Of a DNA stretch of 64,000 bases, positions 32,964-39,816 are shown piece by piece; the first letter of the stretch is position 1, and each line of letters starts with the position of its first letter. A program made the position numbers and the translations under genes. The notes beneath the pieces are model-generated. The model had not been told where the DNA came from and ran no database searches. It saw nothing but the letters and a program-made list of their open reading frames with translations. Source of the DNA: Halorussus salinus (lineage in GTDB: Archaea > Halobacteriota > Halobacteria > Halobacteriales > Haladaptataceae); the NCBI RefSeq assembly GCF_004765815.2, contig NZ_SBIS02000008.1, positions 186,001 through 250,000 on the forward strand, given 5' to 3'.

Positions 32964-34352
32964 ATGCGAGCCTACAAGTCGAAGGTCGTCTCTCCGATTC
33001 GCCTCCCCGAGCGCGACGAGCGCGAAGCGCAACTCGAAGCGGCCGGGTACAACGTCTTCAATCTCGACTCCGAGGCGGTGTTCGTGGACCTCCTGACCGA
33101 CAGCGGCACCGGGACGATGAGCGAGTCCCAGTGGGCCGCGATGATGTCGGGCGACGAGGCCTACGCCGGGTCCGAGAGCTTCGACCGCTTGCAGGAGTCC
33201 GTCGCCGACGTGATGGGCTTCGAGCGAATCCTGCCCGCCCATCAGGGTCGCGGCGCAGAGAACGTCCTCTACGGCGCGCTCGTCTCCGAGGGCGACTACG
33301 TGCCGAACAACACCCACTTCGACACCACGCGCGCTCACATCTCGAACAACGGGGCCGAACCGGTCGATTGTCCTCACGCCGAGGCCCTGTCGAGCGACCG
33401 CGACTTCGCTGGCGACATCGACGTTGAGCGCGTCCGGGAACTGGCCGACGACGTGGGAAAGGAGAAGATTCCCGCAATCCTGCTCACGCTCACGAACAAC
33501 TCGCTGGCCGGGCAACCGGTCAGCGTCGAGAACGTCCGCGAGACCCGCAAACTGGCCGACGAACTCGACGCGACGTTCGTCATCGACGCCTGCCGATTCG
33601 CGGAAAACGCCTACTTCGTCCGCGAGCGCGAGGCGGAATTCGCCGACCAATCGGTCGCCGAGGTCGCGCGCGAACAGCTCTCGTACGCCGACGCGCTCGT
33701 CATGAGCGGCAAGAAGGACGGACTGGTCAACGTCGGCGGCTTCGTCGCCCTGCGGGACGACCCCGAACTCGACGACCTGCACGCGAAAGCCCGCGAGCGG
33801 GCCATCCTCTACGAGGGCTTCACCACCTACGGCGGGATGGCGGGTCGGGACTTGGAGGCGATGGCGGTCGGCCTCCGGGAGGCCGTCGAGGAGTCCTACG
33901 TCGCCGACCGCGTGGGGCAGGTCCGGCGACTCGGCGACCTCCTCGCGGAGCGCGACGTGCCGGTCCAGCGCCCGACCGGCGGCCACGCCGTCTACGTGAA
34001 CGCCGCGGAGTTCCTGCCCGAGATTCCCGCCGAGCGATTCCCCGGACAGGCGCTGGTCTGTGAACTCTACCGCGAGGGCGCGGTCCGGGGCGTCGAGTTG
34101 GGGAGTTTCGCGTTCCCCGACACCGACCGCCCGGAACTGGTTCGCCTCTCGCTTCCCCGCCGGACCTACGGCGCGGACCACCTCGAACACGTCGCCGAGA
34201 CGTTCGAGCGCGTCGCCGAGCGCCGCGACGCGGGCGAGATTTCCGGCCTCGAAATCACCGACGAACCGGAGATGGCCGAGTTACGCCACTTCAGCGCGGA
34301 GTTGCGGCCGGTCGAGGAGTCCGAGGCGACCGAGACCGCGACCGCCGACTGA
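32964..34352 (+). CDS. tnaA: Tryptophanase (PLP-dependent beta-eliminating lyase)
   Basis: 462 residues from MRAYKSKVVSPIRLPERDERE. The PLP lysine is K251 in MSGKKDGLVNVGG, equivalent to K270 of the E. coli enzyme, and D208 of DACRFAENAYF pairs with the cofactor nitrogen. LDSEAVFVDLLTDSGTGTMS, PAHQGRGAEN, and LTLTNNSLAGQPVS are family signatures, and GGHAVYVNA lies near the C-terminus. The enzyme splits tryptophan to indole, pyruvate and ammonia (tyrosine phenol-lyase is the close alternative). No tnaB transporter or tnaC-like leader is visible. Length matches the family. Confidence 0.9.
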   Translation: MRAYKSKVVSPIRLPERDEREAQLEAAGYNVFNLDSEAVFVDLLTDSGTGTMSESQWAAMMSGDEAYAGSESFDRLQESVADVMGFERILPAHQGRGAENVLYGALVSEGDYVPNNTHFDTTRAHISNNGAEPVDCPHAEALSSDRDFAGDIDVERVRELADDVGKEKIPAILLTLTNNSLAGQPVSVENVRETRKLADELDATFVIDACRFAENAYFVREREAEFADQSVAEVAREQLSYADALVMSGKKDGLVNVGGFVALRDDPELDDLHAKARERAILYEGFTTYGGMAGRDLEAMAVGLREAVEESYVADRVGQVRRLGDLLAERDVPVQRPTGGHAVYVNAAEFLPEIPAERFPGQALVCELYREGAVRGVELGSFAFPDTDRPELVRLSLPRRTYGADHLEHVAETFERVAERRDAGEISGLEITDEPEMAELRHFSAELRPVEESEATETATAD

Positions 34353-34483
34353 GCGGACTCCTCCGAGCGAGGTGGGTTCGGGGCAATCCCCACATTGTTA
34401 TCGACTACCACGAACTCCTTATCTCGTCTCGATACTAACCTCCGAACGTAACCGTCGCACGGAGCGACGGGTGGGGATATCGA

Positions 34484-36382
34484 ATGACATACCACAGACC
34501 TGCCGGTGAGACGTACGGCGGCATCGCCCCGACCGAGGAGCGAGGCCGCGGGACCGACCGGCGAGACGACGACCGGCGACGCGGCGACCGACGGTCTGGC
34601 GACGGACCGCTCGACTACGAGACGGTATCGGTCCCGGTGCTGGTAATCGGTGCGGGCGCGGCCGGTGCCCGCACGGCGATAGAACTCGCGGAGCGCGGCG
34701 TCGAGTCGCTCGTCGTCGGCAAGCGCGACCACGGCGACGCGCACACGACGTGGGCCGCCGGGGGCATCAACGGCTCGCTCGGGAGCCTCGACCCGGACGA
34801 CGACTGGACGATTCACGCCGCGGATACGCTGAAGGAGGGCCACTTCCTCAACGACCCCGTGGCCGTCGAGACGGTGACGAAGGCGATGCCCGACCGACTC
34901 CGAGAACTGGACGAGTGGGGGACGAACTTCGACAAGACCGACGAGGGCCGCATCAATCAGCGGTACTTCGGTGCCCAGTCGTTCCGCCGGACCGCGTTCG
35001 TCGGCGACCGGACCGGCGAGGCCATCCTCGACGCGCTCGTGGCGAAAGCCCGGTCGCTCGACGTTCCGTACCGCGAGAACGTCATGGTCACGGACCTGTT
35101 GAGCGACGGCCAGCGCGTCTACGGCGCGGTCGCGGTGGACCTGACCGACGGCCGCTTCGTGCTGTTCGCGGCCGACAGCGTGGTCGTGGCCGCGGGCGGG
35201 TTCTCGGCGCTCTACGGCCGCCACTCGTCGCGTGACGACGAGAACACCGCCGACGGCCCGGCGCTGGCGTACGAGGCTGGCGCGGACCTGATGGACCTCG
35301 AATTCGTCCAGTTCCACCCGACCGGCATGGTCGGGAACCGCTACGGCGAGGAGTGGTCCGGTCGCCTCGTGACCGAGGCGGTCCGGGGCGAGGGCGGTCG
35401 CCTCTACAACGCCGATGGCGAGCGGTTCATGGAGCGATACTCGCCCGACCAGATGGAACTCGACGCCCGCGACGTGGTGGCCCGCGCCATCGCTCGGGAG
35501 GTCCGGGAGGGCCGGGGCACCGAGAACGGCGGCGTGTATCTCGACATCAGCCACCGCGACGCCGACTACGTGCGCGAGCGCCTGCCGAAGATGGTCGAGC
35601 GATTCGCGTCGCTCGGCGTGGACATCACCGAGGAGGCCGTCGAAATCGCGCCGACCGCCCACTACACGATGGGCGGGGTGGACATCGACTGGACGACCGG
35701 CGAGACGCGCGTGGAGGGTCTATACGCCGTCGGCGAGTCGGCGGCGGGCGTCCACGGGGCGAACCGCCTCGGCGGGAACTCGTTGGCCGAGACGGTGGCG
35801 ATGGCTCCGGTGGTCGGCCGCCACGTCGCGGAGCGCGACCCCGAAGCCCCGGACCTCGGCGACGCGGACCCGGCAGACGCCGACTTCCCGAGCGGGATGG
35901 TCGCGTACGCCGAGCGCGCGATGGGCGCGCTCGCGGACCTCGAAGCCGCCGACGGCGACACGCGACCGGCGGAACTAATAGCCGACCTGCGGAAGCTGAT
36001 GGACGACCACGCGGGCATCATCCGTGACGGCGACTCGCTCCGCGAGGGCCTCGCGGACCTCCGACTCCTGCGTGACCGGACCGCGGAGGTGCGCGTGGTC
36101 GGCGACCGGACCGGCGAGGACTTCGAACTCGCGCTCGACCTCGCGTTCATGCTGACGCTGGCCGAAGGTCTCCTCCGGGGCGCGCTCGTCCGCGAGGAGT
36201 CCCGCGGCGCGCACTTCCGGACCGACTACCCCGAGAAGTCGCCTGCGTGGCGACGGAACATCTTGTTCCGCCGGGGCGACACGGGGATGGACCACTTCAC
36301 CCGCGAGGTGGCCGCGCCCTCGCCCGAGGTGCAGAAAGCCCTCGACGCGGGGTACGAACTGGACTACCACCACCTCGAATAA
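34484..36382 (+). CDS. Fumarate reductase/succinate dehydrogenase-type flavoprotein
   Basis: 632 residues. The FAD Rossmann loop is VLVIGAGAAGARTA (52-65), preceded by an Arg/Asp-rich extension of about 45 residues; HTTWAAGGINGSLG follows, then HPTG at 278-281, GEGGRLYN at 302-309, R329 in DARDVVARA, TAHYTMGGVDID, and GANRLGGNSLAETVA. These are the covalent-FAD and dicarboxylate-site motifs of the SdhA/FrdA/aspartate-oxidase superfamily. No iron-sulfur, cytochrome or nadA/nadC gene is adjacent, so it may be a soluble fumarate reductase-like or other flavin oxidoreductase. It starts about 130 bases after tnaA on the same strand. Confidence 0.85.
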   Translation: MTYHRPAGETYGGIAPTEERGRGTDRRDDDRRRGDRRSGDGPLDYETVSVPVLVIGAGAAGARTAIELAERGVESLVVGKRDHGDAHTTWAAGGINGSLGSLDPDDDWTIHAADTLKEGHFLNDPVAVETVTKAMPDRLRELDEWGTNFDKTDEGRINQRYFGAQSFRRTAFVGDRTGEAILDALVAKARSLDVPYRENVMVTDLLSDGQRVYGAVAVDLTDGRFVLFAADSVVVAAGGFSALYGRHSSRDDENTADGPALAYEAGADLMDLEFVQFHPTGMVGNRYGEEWSGRLVTEAVRGEGGRLYNADGERFMERYSPDQMELDARDVVARAIAREVREGRGTENGGVYLDISHRDADYVRERLPKMVERFASLGVDITEEAVEIAPTAHYTMGGVDIDWTTGETRVEGLYAVGESAAGVHGANRLGGNSLAETVAMAPVVGRHVAERDPEAPDLGDADPADADFPSGMVAYAERAMGALADLEAADGDTRPAELIADLRKLMDDHAGIIRDGDSLREGLADLRLLRDRTAEVRVVGDRTGEDFELALDLAFMLTLAEGLLRGALVREESRGAHFRTDYPEKSPAWRRNILFRRGDTGMDHFTREVAAPSPEVQKALDAGYELDYHHLE

Positions 36383-36394
36383 GCGCGGCGCGTC

Positions 36395-36453
36395 GGACGC
36401 TCCGATGCGACCGACTCCCGGACGCTCCGATGCGACCGACTCCCGGACGCTCG
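36395..36453 (+). repeat. 25-base tandem repeat, two full copies plus nine bases
   Basis: The unit beginning GGACGCTCCGATGCGACCGA runs 36395-36419 and is repeated exactly at 36420-36444, with a partial third start at 36445-36453. It lies immediately before element R2 and after the flavoprotein stop. Confidence 0.9.
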
Positions 36454-36474
36454 CGCCCGACCGATTTTCCGTCC

Positions 36475-36630
36475 GGCGCGTGCGGGCGTGGCCGCTCGTG
36501 GCCACGCCCGTTCGCGTGAGGGATGAGCATCGCAAGGAGCGAAGCGACCGAGACGCGCAATCGGTTGGGGAGGGTGTGGCCCGCAGTCGCGGTGCGGTGC
36601 TTTGCGGTAGACTCGTCGGAGTCGGCGATA
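36475..36630 (+). repeat. Intergenic hairpin element R2 (second copy at 4152-4306)
   Basis: Aligns with R1 over its length: GGCGCGTGC, an 11-base-pair hairpin (36483-36493 with 36500-36510, loop GCTCGT), GAGGGATGAG, GGAGCGAAGCG at 36536, CGGTTGGGGAGG at 36562-36573 and a shared GTCGGCGATA end. Stem positions that differ from R1 are compensated (A-T for G-C, C-G for T-A). Confidence 0.7.
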
Positions 36631-36704
36631 ATCCGCTTCGCTGTCGTCGCTGTACCGTTCCGGTTGTGTCGATTCGATGACTAAAATTCCCCCCCAGTTC
36701 GAGT

Positions 36705-36983
36705 TTACACTCCCTCGACCGTCTCGCGGTACGACCGGACCTCTTCGCGGGCCGACTCGACATGCACGGACTCCTCGCCCTCTAGCGCCGACGAAATCTC
36801 TCGAAGCCCGTGCATCACGCGGTCGAGTCGGCCGTGGTCCGGCCCTCGGTCGGCGTCGGCCATCGACCGGAGTTGGTCGGCGAACGAGCCGAGTCGGTCG
36901 GCCGTCTCGTCGTCCGAGATACTGTCCCGCACGTCGCTTAGCGTCTCTGCGGCGGTCCGGAGGTCGCTTCTGTCGTCTGCCAT
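36705..36983 (-). CDS. Small helical haloarchaeal protein (DUF7553-like)
   Basis: 92 residues from MADDRSDLRTAAETLSDVRDS. Entirely helical and acidic: heptad-like RTAAETLSDVRDSISDDETADRLGSFADQLRSMADADRG then HGRLDRVMHGLREISSALEGEESVHVESAREEVRSYRETVEG. Matches, from memory, the DUF7553 group of short haloarchaeal proteins. No known activity; a small dimeric helical bundle is likely. Confidence 0.65.
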   Translation of the reverse strand: MADDRSDLRTAAETLSDVRDSISDDETADRLGSFADQLRSMADADRGPDHGRLDRVMHGLREISSALEGEESVHVESAREEVRSYRETVEGV

Positions 36984-37118
36984 GCGCGAGGCTACGACCG
37001 AAGGCGGGAAATGCGTTTGGCTCCTCGCCCGCTCGGCTATCACCGCCCGCCCGCGAACTGCGTCTCCGATTCGGTCGCAATCGGTGTTCTCATTTACCGG
37101 CGGTTCCTACGCCGGGGC

Positions 37119-37280
37119 ATGGCCTCCAAACTCAAGCGCGGACTGTACGCACTGGTCGGACTCGTCGGACTCGGCTTCGCGGTCCACTACGCCCTGTTCG
37201 GGTCGCTCCCGCTCGGAACGCCGGAGCTGCTGAAAGACGACGACGCAGACGAGGTGCAGTGGCAGGAAGTCGACCCCTGA
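37119..37280 (+). CDS. Small single-helix membrane protein
   Basis: 53 residues from an ATG at 37119 (MASKLKRGLYALVGLVGLGFAVHYALFG). One transmembrane helix (about 9-27) is followed by an acidic tail (PELLKDDDADEVQWQEVDP). A CATTTACC box about 25 bases before the ATG fits a leaderless transcript. Function unknown; it precedes another tiny membrane gene on the same strand. Confidence 0.55.
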   Translation: MASKLKRGLYALVGLVGLGFAVHYALFGSLPLGTPELLKDDDADEVQWQEVDP

Positions 37281-37336
37281 GCATCGCGCCCCGAACGGCA
37301 GCTACATTTAAGTTTTCGACCGCGAAATAAAGCGGT

Positions 37337-37552
37337 ATGGAACAGCGACTCAAAGCGGCGCTCCTGTACTTCGGCGGCGGCCTCGTCGGCCTCGCGTATC
37401 TCGTCGGCGTGATGGGTGACCCGCTGGCTACGTCGGGACCCCAACGGTTCCCGCCTATCGTGTACACCGTGGCGATGACGCTCGGTCTCCTCGTCGGTAT
37501 CGGTCTCTTCCTCGACTTCGACCCGCTGGTGAACCTGCTGGTCGGCGAGTGA
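37337..37552 (+). CDS. Small two-helix membrane protein
   Basis: 71 residues. Hydrophobic segments at about 8-26 and 42-60 flank a polar loop (GDPLATSGPQRFPPI). A CATTTAAGT box is centred about 28 bases before the ATG. The end of the gene is a 20-base perfect tandem duplication that supplies the stop codon. It is convergent with the halocin C8-like gene, 79 bases away. Function unknown. Confidence 0.6.
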   Translation: MEQRLKAALLYFGGGLVGLAYLVGVMGDPLATSGPQRFPPIVYTVAMTLGLLVGIGLFLDFDPLVNLLVGE

Positions 37553-37568
37553 ACCTGCTGGTCGGCGA
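37529..37568 (+). repeat. 20-base perfect tandem duplication across a stop codon
   Basis: GTGAACCTGCTGGTCGGCGA occurs at 37529-37548 and again at 37549-37568. The junction creates the TGA that ends the small membrane protein gene, so the second copy is the gene's own last seven codons repeated after the stop. Confidence 0.9.
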
Positions 37569-37631
37569 GCAAAGAAGGAGTCGAAACGCCACACCGAAAC
37601 GCGACCCGGAGACGGAACGCGGGGTCCCGAT

Positions 37632-39674
37632 TCAGCAGGCTCCGGCTTCGTTGCAGACCCAATCGGCGTTCTCCTCGGTGTTCGGGAGGTTACAGAGGAG
37701 ACTCACGAACGTGGCGCACGCGACCAGTCCGACGCCGCCGCTGGCGATGCCCGCCGCGCCGCAGATGTACGGACTCGCGTAGCTACAGCCGATATCCCAG
37801 CCCAGTTGGACGGCGGCCGCACAGCCCGAACACGAGTCGATGTAGCCGTGATCGAGCAGTTGCTTCGCGGCGTCAGTCTGAGCGAAGGTGATGGCGGAAG
37901 TCCACAGGAACGTCGCGCCCTTGAACCCGCGGGGGAGGTCGCCCTCGTCGGAAAGCTCCTCGGCGAGGTCGAACTTGACGGTGTGAGACGTGATGGCGAG
38001 GTCGCCGCCGATCTCCTCTAAGTCCTTGGTATCGACGCTGGAGAAGGCGTTCGTACACCAGTTGATGGCGTCCTGAACCGCGCCCCAGAAGTCGTTCCAG
38101 AGACCCTGCGTCCGCACTTGGTCGCCCGCCTGTTGGTGGGCGGTCCGGAACGCATCGACGTTGAACGTGACCGAAGTCGTCGCGAGCGTCGCGCCCGTGC
38201 TGGCGACGCTGACCCCGTTCTCCTCGACGCCGTACGACTCGATGAACGCGTTCGACTCGAACACGGTGTTGTCGGCCGACTGAGTGCCGACGCTCTGGCC
38301 GTCGAAGGAGTCGAACTCCTGTTGCTTGGTGAAGCCGTCAGAGGTCTTCCACTCGTAGCTAGCGTAGCCGTTCGTGGCGTCCGCACTCGCGGTCGCCAGA
38401 ACCTGCGCACCGTCGCCGCGCTGGAGGTCCGTCAGGTCGAACACGACCGTCTCGCGGTCGATGTACTCGCTCCCCTCGGGCGGGGAGACGGCGGTGATGC
38501 CGCCAGCGTCGTGGCGAACGCGGCCGTACTCCGAGGCGGCCCCGAGTAGCGTCTGGACCTTCTCGCGTCGCTCCATCTCGGCGGCGAGTTGGAGCGCGAC
38601 CGAGCTATCGACGCGCTCCTCGTCGGCACCGTAGTCGAGCGAGACCGTGACGCTCCGGTTGCCTTTCGAGGACGAGACGACGATTTCGGTCGGTCGGCCC
38701 GTAACGGAGACGAGGTCTATCTCGCCGCCCTCGACGGTAACCTCCCGAGCGCGCTCGCCGTTCGCAAACTGGCCCGTGGTGCGAACAGTGAACTCCGCGG
38801 CGGTGTCACCCGTGGCTTCGAGTTCGAGTCGCTGGGACCCCGGCGGCGACCTGACGCTCCCCACGCCGGGAACGTCCAGCGAGACGAACCCGCCGATGTA
38901 CCGTACCGTCGACGTGCCGCCCTTGGCCTGCGATTCGACGACGGCGCGGCCCGAGGCGGTCGCGGTTCCGTCACCCGACACGGCGGCGTCGTGGCCGAAG
39001 GTGAGTTCGTAGGACTCGCCGCGGGCCTCGACGGTCGCCTCGCCGAGGTCGGTCAGCGGGAGCGGCGTGTCGGACGCGACTTCCGTCCCGTTGTGGACGA
39101 GCGTCGCGTCGCCGTCGAGGTCGAGATAGGTCAGTTCGCCAGCGTACGAGAGAACGTGTGAACCGCCCGAGAGCGTTCCCTCGACGCGTCGGTCGTCGCG
39201 TCGGGTCGCGGTGCCCTCGCTCACTTCGAGCGCGCCGCTCGCGGACACGTCGTAGGAGACCGACCCGTCGGCGACGATTTCGAGCGTCTCGTGGGGGAAC
39301 GACTCGTAGTCGAACGGACGGCCGTCGACGGTGACGTTCGCGTCGCCGTCAACTTCGAACTCGGTGAACTCGCCGGTGAAGGAGAACTCGTGTCGTCCGC
39401 CTTCGAGCGACGCCTTCGCGGTGCCCAGTTTGACGCCCCTCGCGGGGGCGTCTACGGCCGAGAGGAGACCGGTGACGCTGAACTCGTAGGTGACTTCGCC
39501 GCTGGCCTCGACGACCAGCGTCCGGTCGGCGGCGCTCTTCTGTGCGCGAGCATCGCCGAAGACTTGCAGGTCGCTGGGGCCGACCCCGGTTGCGGTGGCG
39601 GTCGCGGCTCCAGCGACTCCGAGCGAACGGAGAACGTTACGTCGAGAAACGGTATTTGAATTCGTATCTTTCAC
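37632..39674 (-). CDS. Tat-exported halocin C8-like precursor with tandem beta-domains
   Basis: 680 residues from a GTG at 39674. A Tat signal (SRRNVLRSLGVAGAATATATG) directs folded export. Residues 52-335 hold four repeats of a beta-rich unit with a common EA.G...YE/F...G and HxxSYxGExxxLDLDG-like core. Residues about 395-520 form another beta region. The C-terminal 68 residues (613-680) carry eight cysteines (615, 618, 630, 638, 653, 661, 674, 680) with CSGC, IGC, YICG, GLVAC, FVSLLC and NEAGAC, a spacing that follows, from memory, mature halocin C8. The TATA box is 27 bases before the GTG. Halocin C8 is a disulfide-rich archaeal bacteriocin; this precursor is much larger, so cleavage and activity are inference. 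Confidence 0.8.
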   Translation of the reverse strand: MKDTNSNTVSRRNVLRSLGVAGAATATATGVGPSDLQVFGDARAQKSAADRTLVVEASGEVTYEFSVTGLLSAVDAPARGVKLGTAKASLEGGRHEFSFTGEFTEFEVDGDANVTVDGRPFDYESFPHETLEIVADGSVSYDVSASGALEVSEGTATRRDDRRVEGTLSGGSHVLSYAGELTYLDLDGDATLVHNGTEVASDTPLPLTDLGEATVEARGESYELTFGHDAAVSGDGTATASGRAVVESQAKGGTSTVRYIGGFVSLDVPGVGSVRSPPGSQRLELEATGDTAAEFTVRTTGQFANGERAREVTVEGGEIDLVSVTGRPTEIVVSSSKGNRSVTVSLDYGADEERVDSSVALQLAAEMERREKVQTLLGAASEYGRVRHDAGGITAVSPPEGSEYIDRETVVFDLTDLQRGDGAQVLATASADATNGYASYEWKTSDGFTKQQEFDSFDGQSVGTQSADNTVFESNAFIESYGVEENGVSVASTGATLATTSVTFNVDAFRTAHQQAGDQVRTQGLWNDFWGAVQDAINWCTNAFSSVDTKDLEEIGGDLAITSHTVKFDLAEELSDEGDLPRGFKGATFLWTSAITFAQTDAAKQLLDHGYIDSCSGCAAAVQLGWDIGCSYASPYICGAAGIASGGVGLVACATFVSLLCNLPNTEENADWVCNEAGAC

Positions 39675-39694
39675 TGCGAATAATTAACCCTACT

Positions 39695-39706
39695 ACTATA
39701 ATTTAA
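39695..39706 (-). promoter_or_regulatory. AT-rich TATA box for the halocin-like gene
   Basis: TTTAAATTATAG on the minus strand is centred 27 bases before the GTG at 39674. The surrounding 39680-39735 is strikingly AT-rich compared with the region. Confidence 0.65.
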
Positions 39707-39816
39707 AACTTTGGAATATAGAAATATTATTGGCGAGGAGACCCGCCGCTCACACTCGTCGTTGGAGCGTCGCGAACGGAGACGCGGAAATCGAGCGTCA
39801 GAAGTCGGTTACGGCC

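Larger units (their letters stand above)
36383..36704. other. Noncoding gap with tandem repeat and element R2
   Basis: 322 bases between convergent genes with no supported gene. It holds a 25-base tandem repeat and the R2 element, both listed separately, then a short stretch ending in AAAATTCCC just before the DUF7553-like stop. Confidence 0.5.

Noticed and set aside
36395..36453. CRISPR-like array
   Set aside because: Repeats are directly adjacent with no spacers, and there are only two full copies and no cas genes.
37529..37568. Attachment site
   Set aside because: It is a simple tandem duplication inside a gene end with no integrase nearby.
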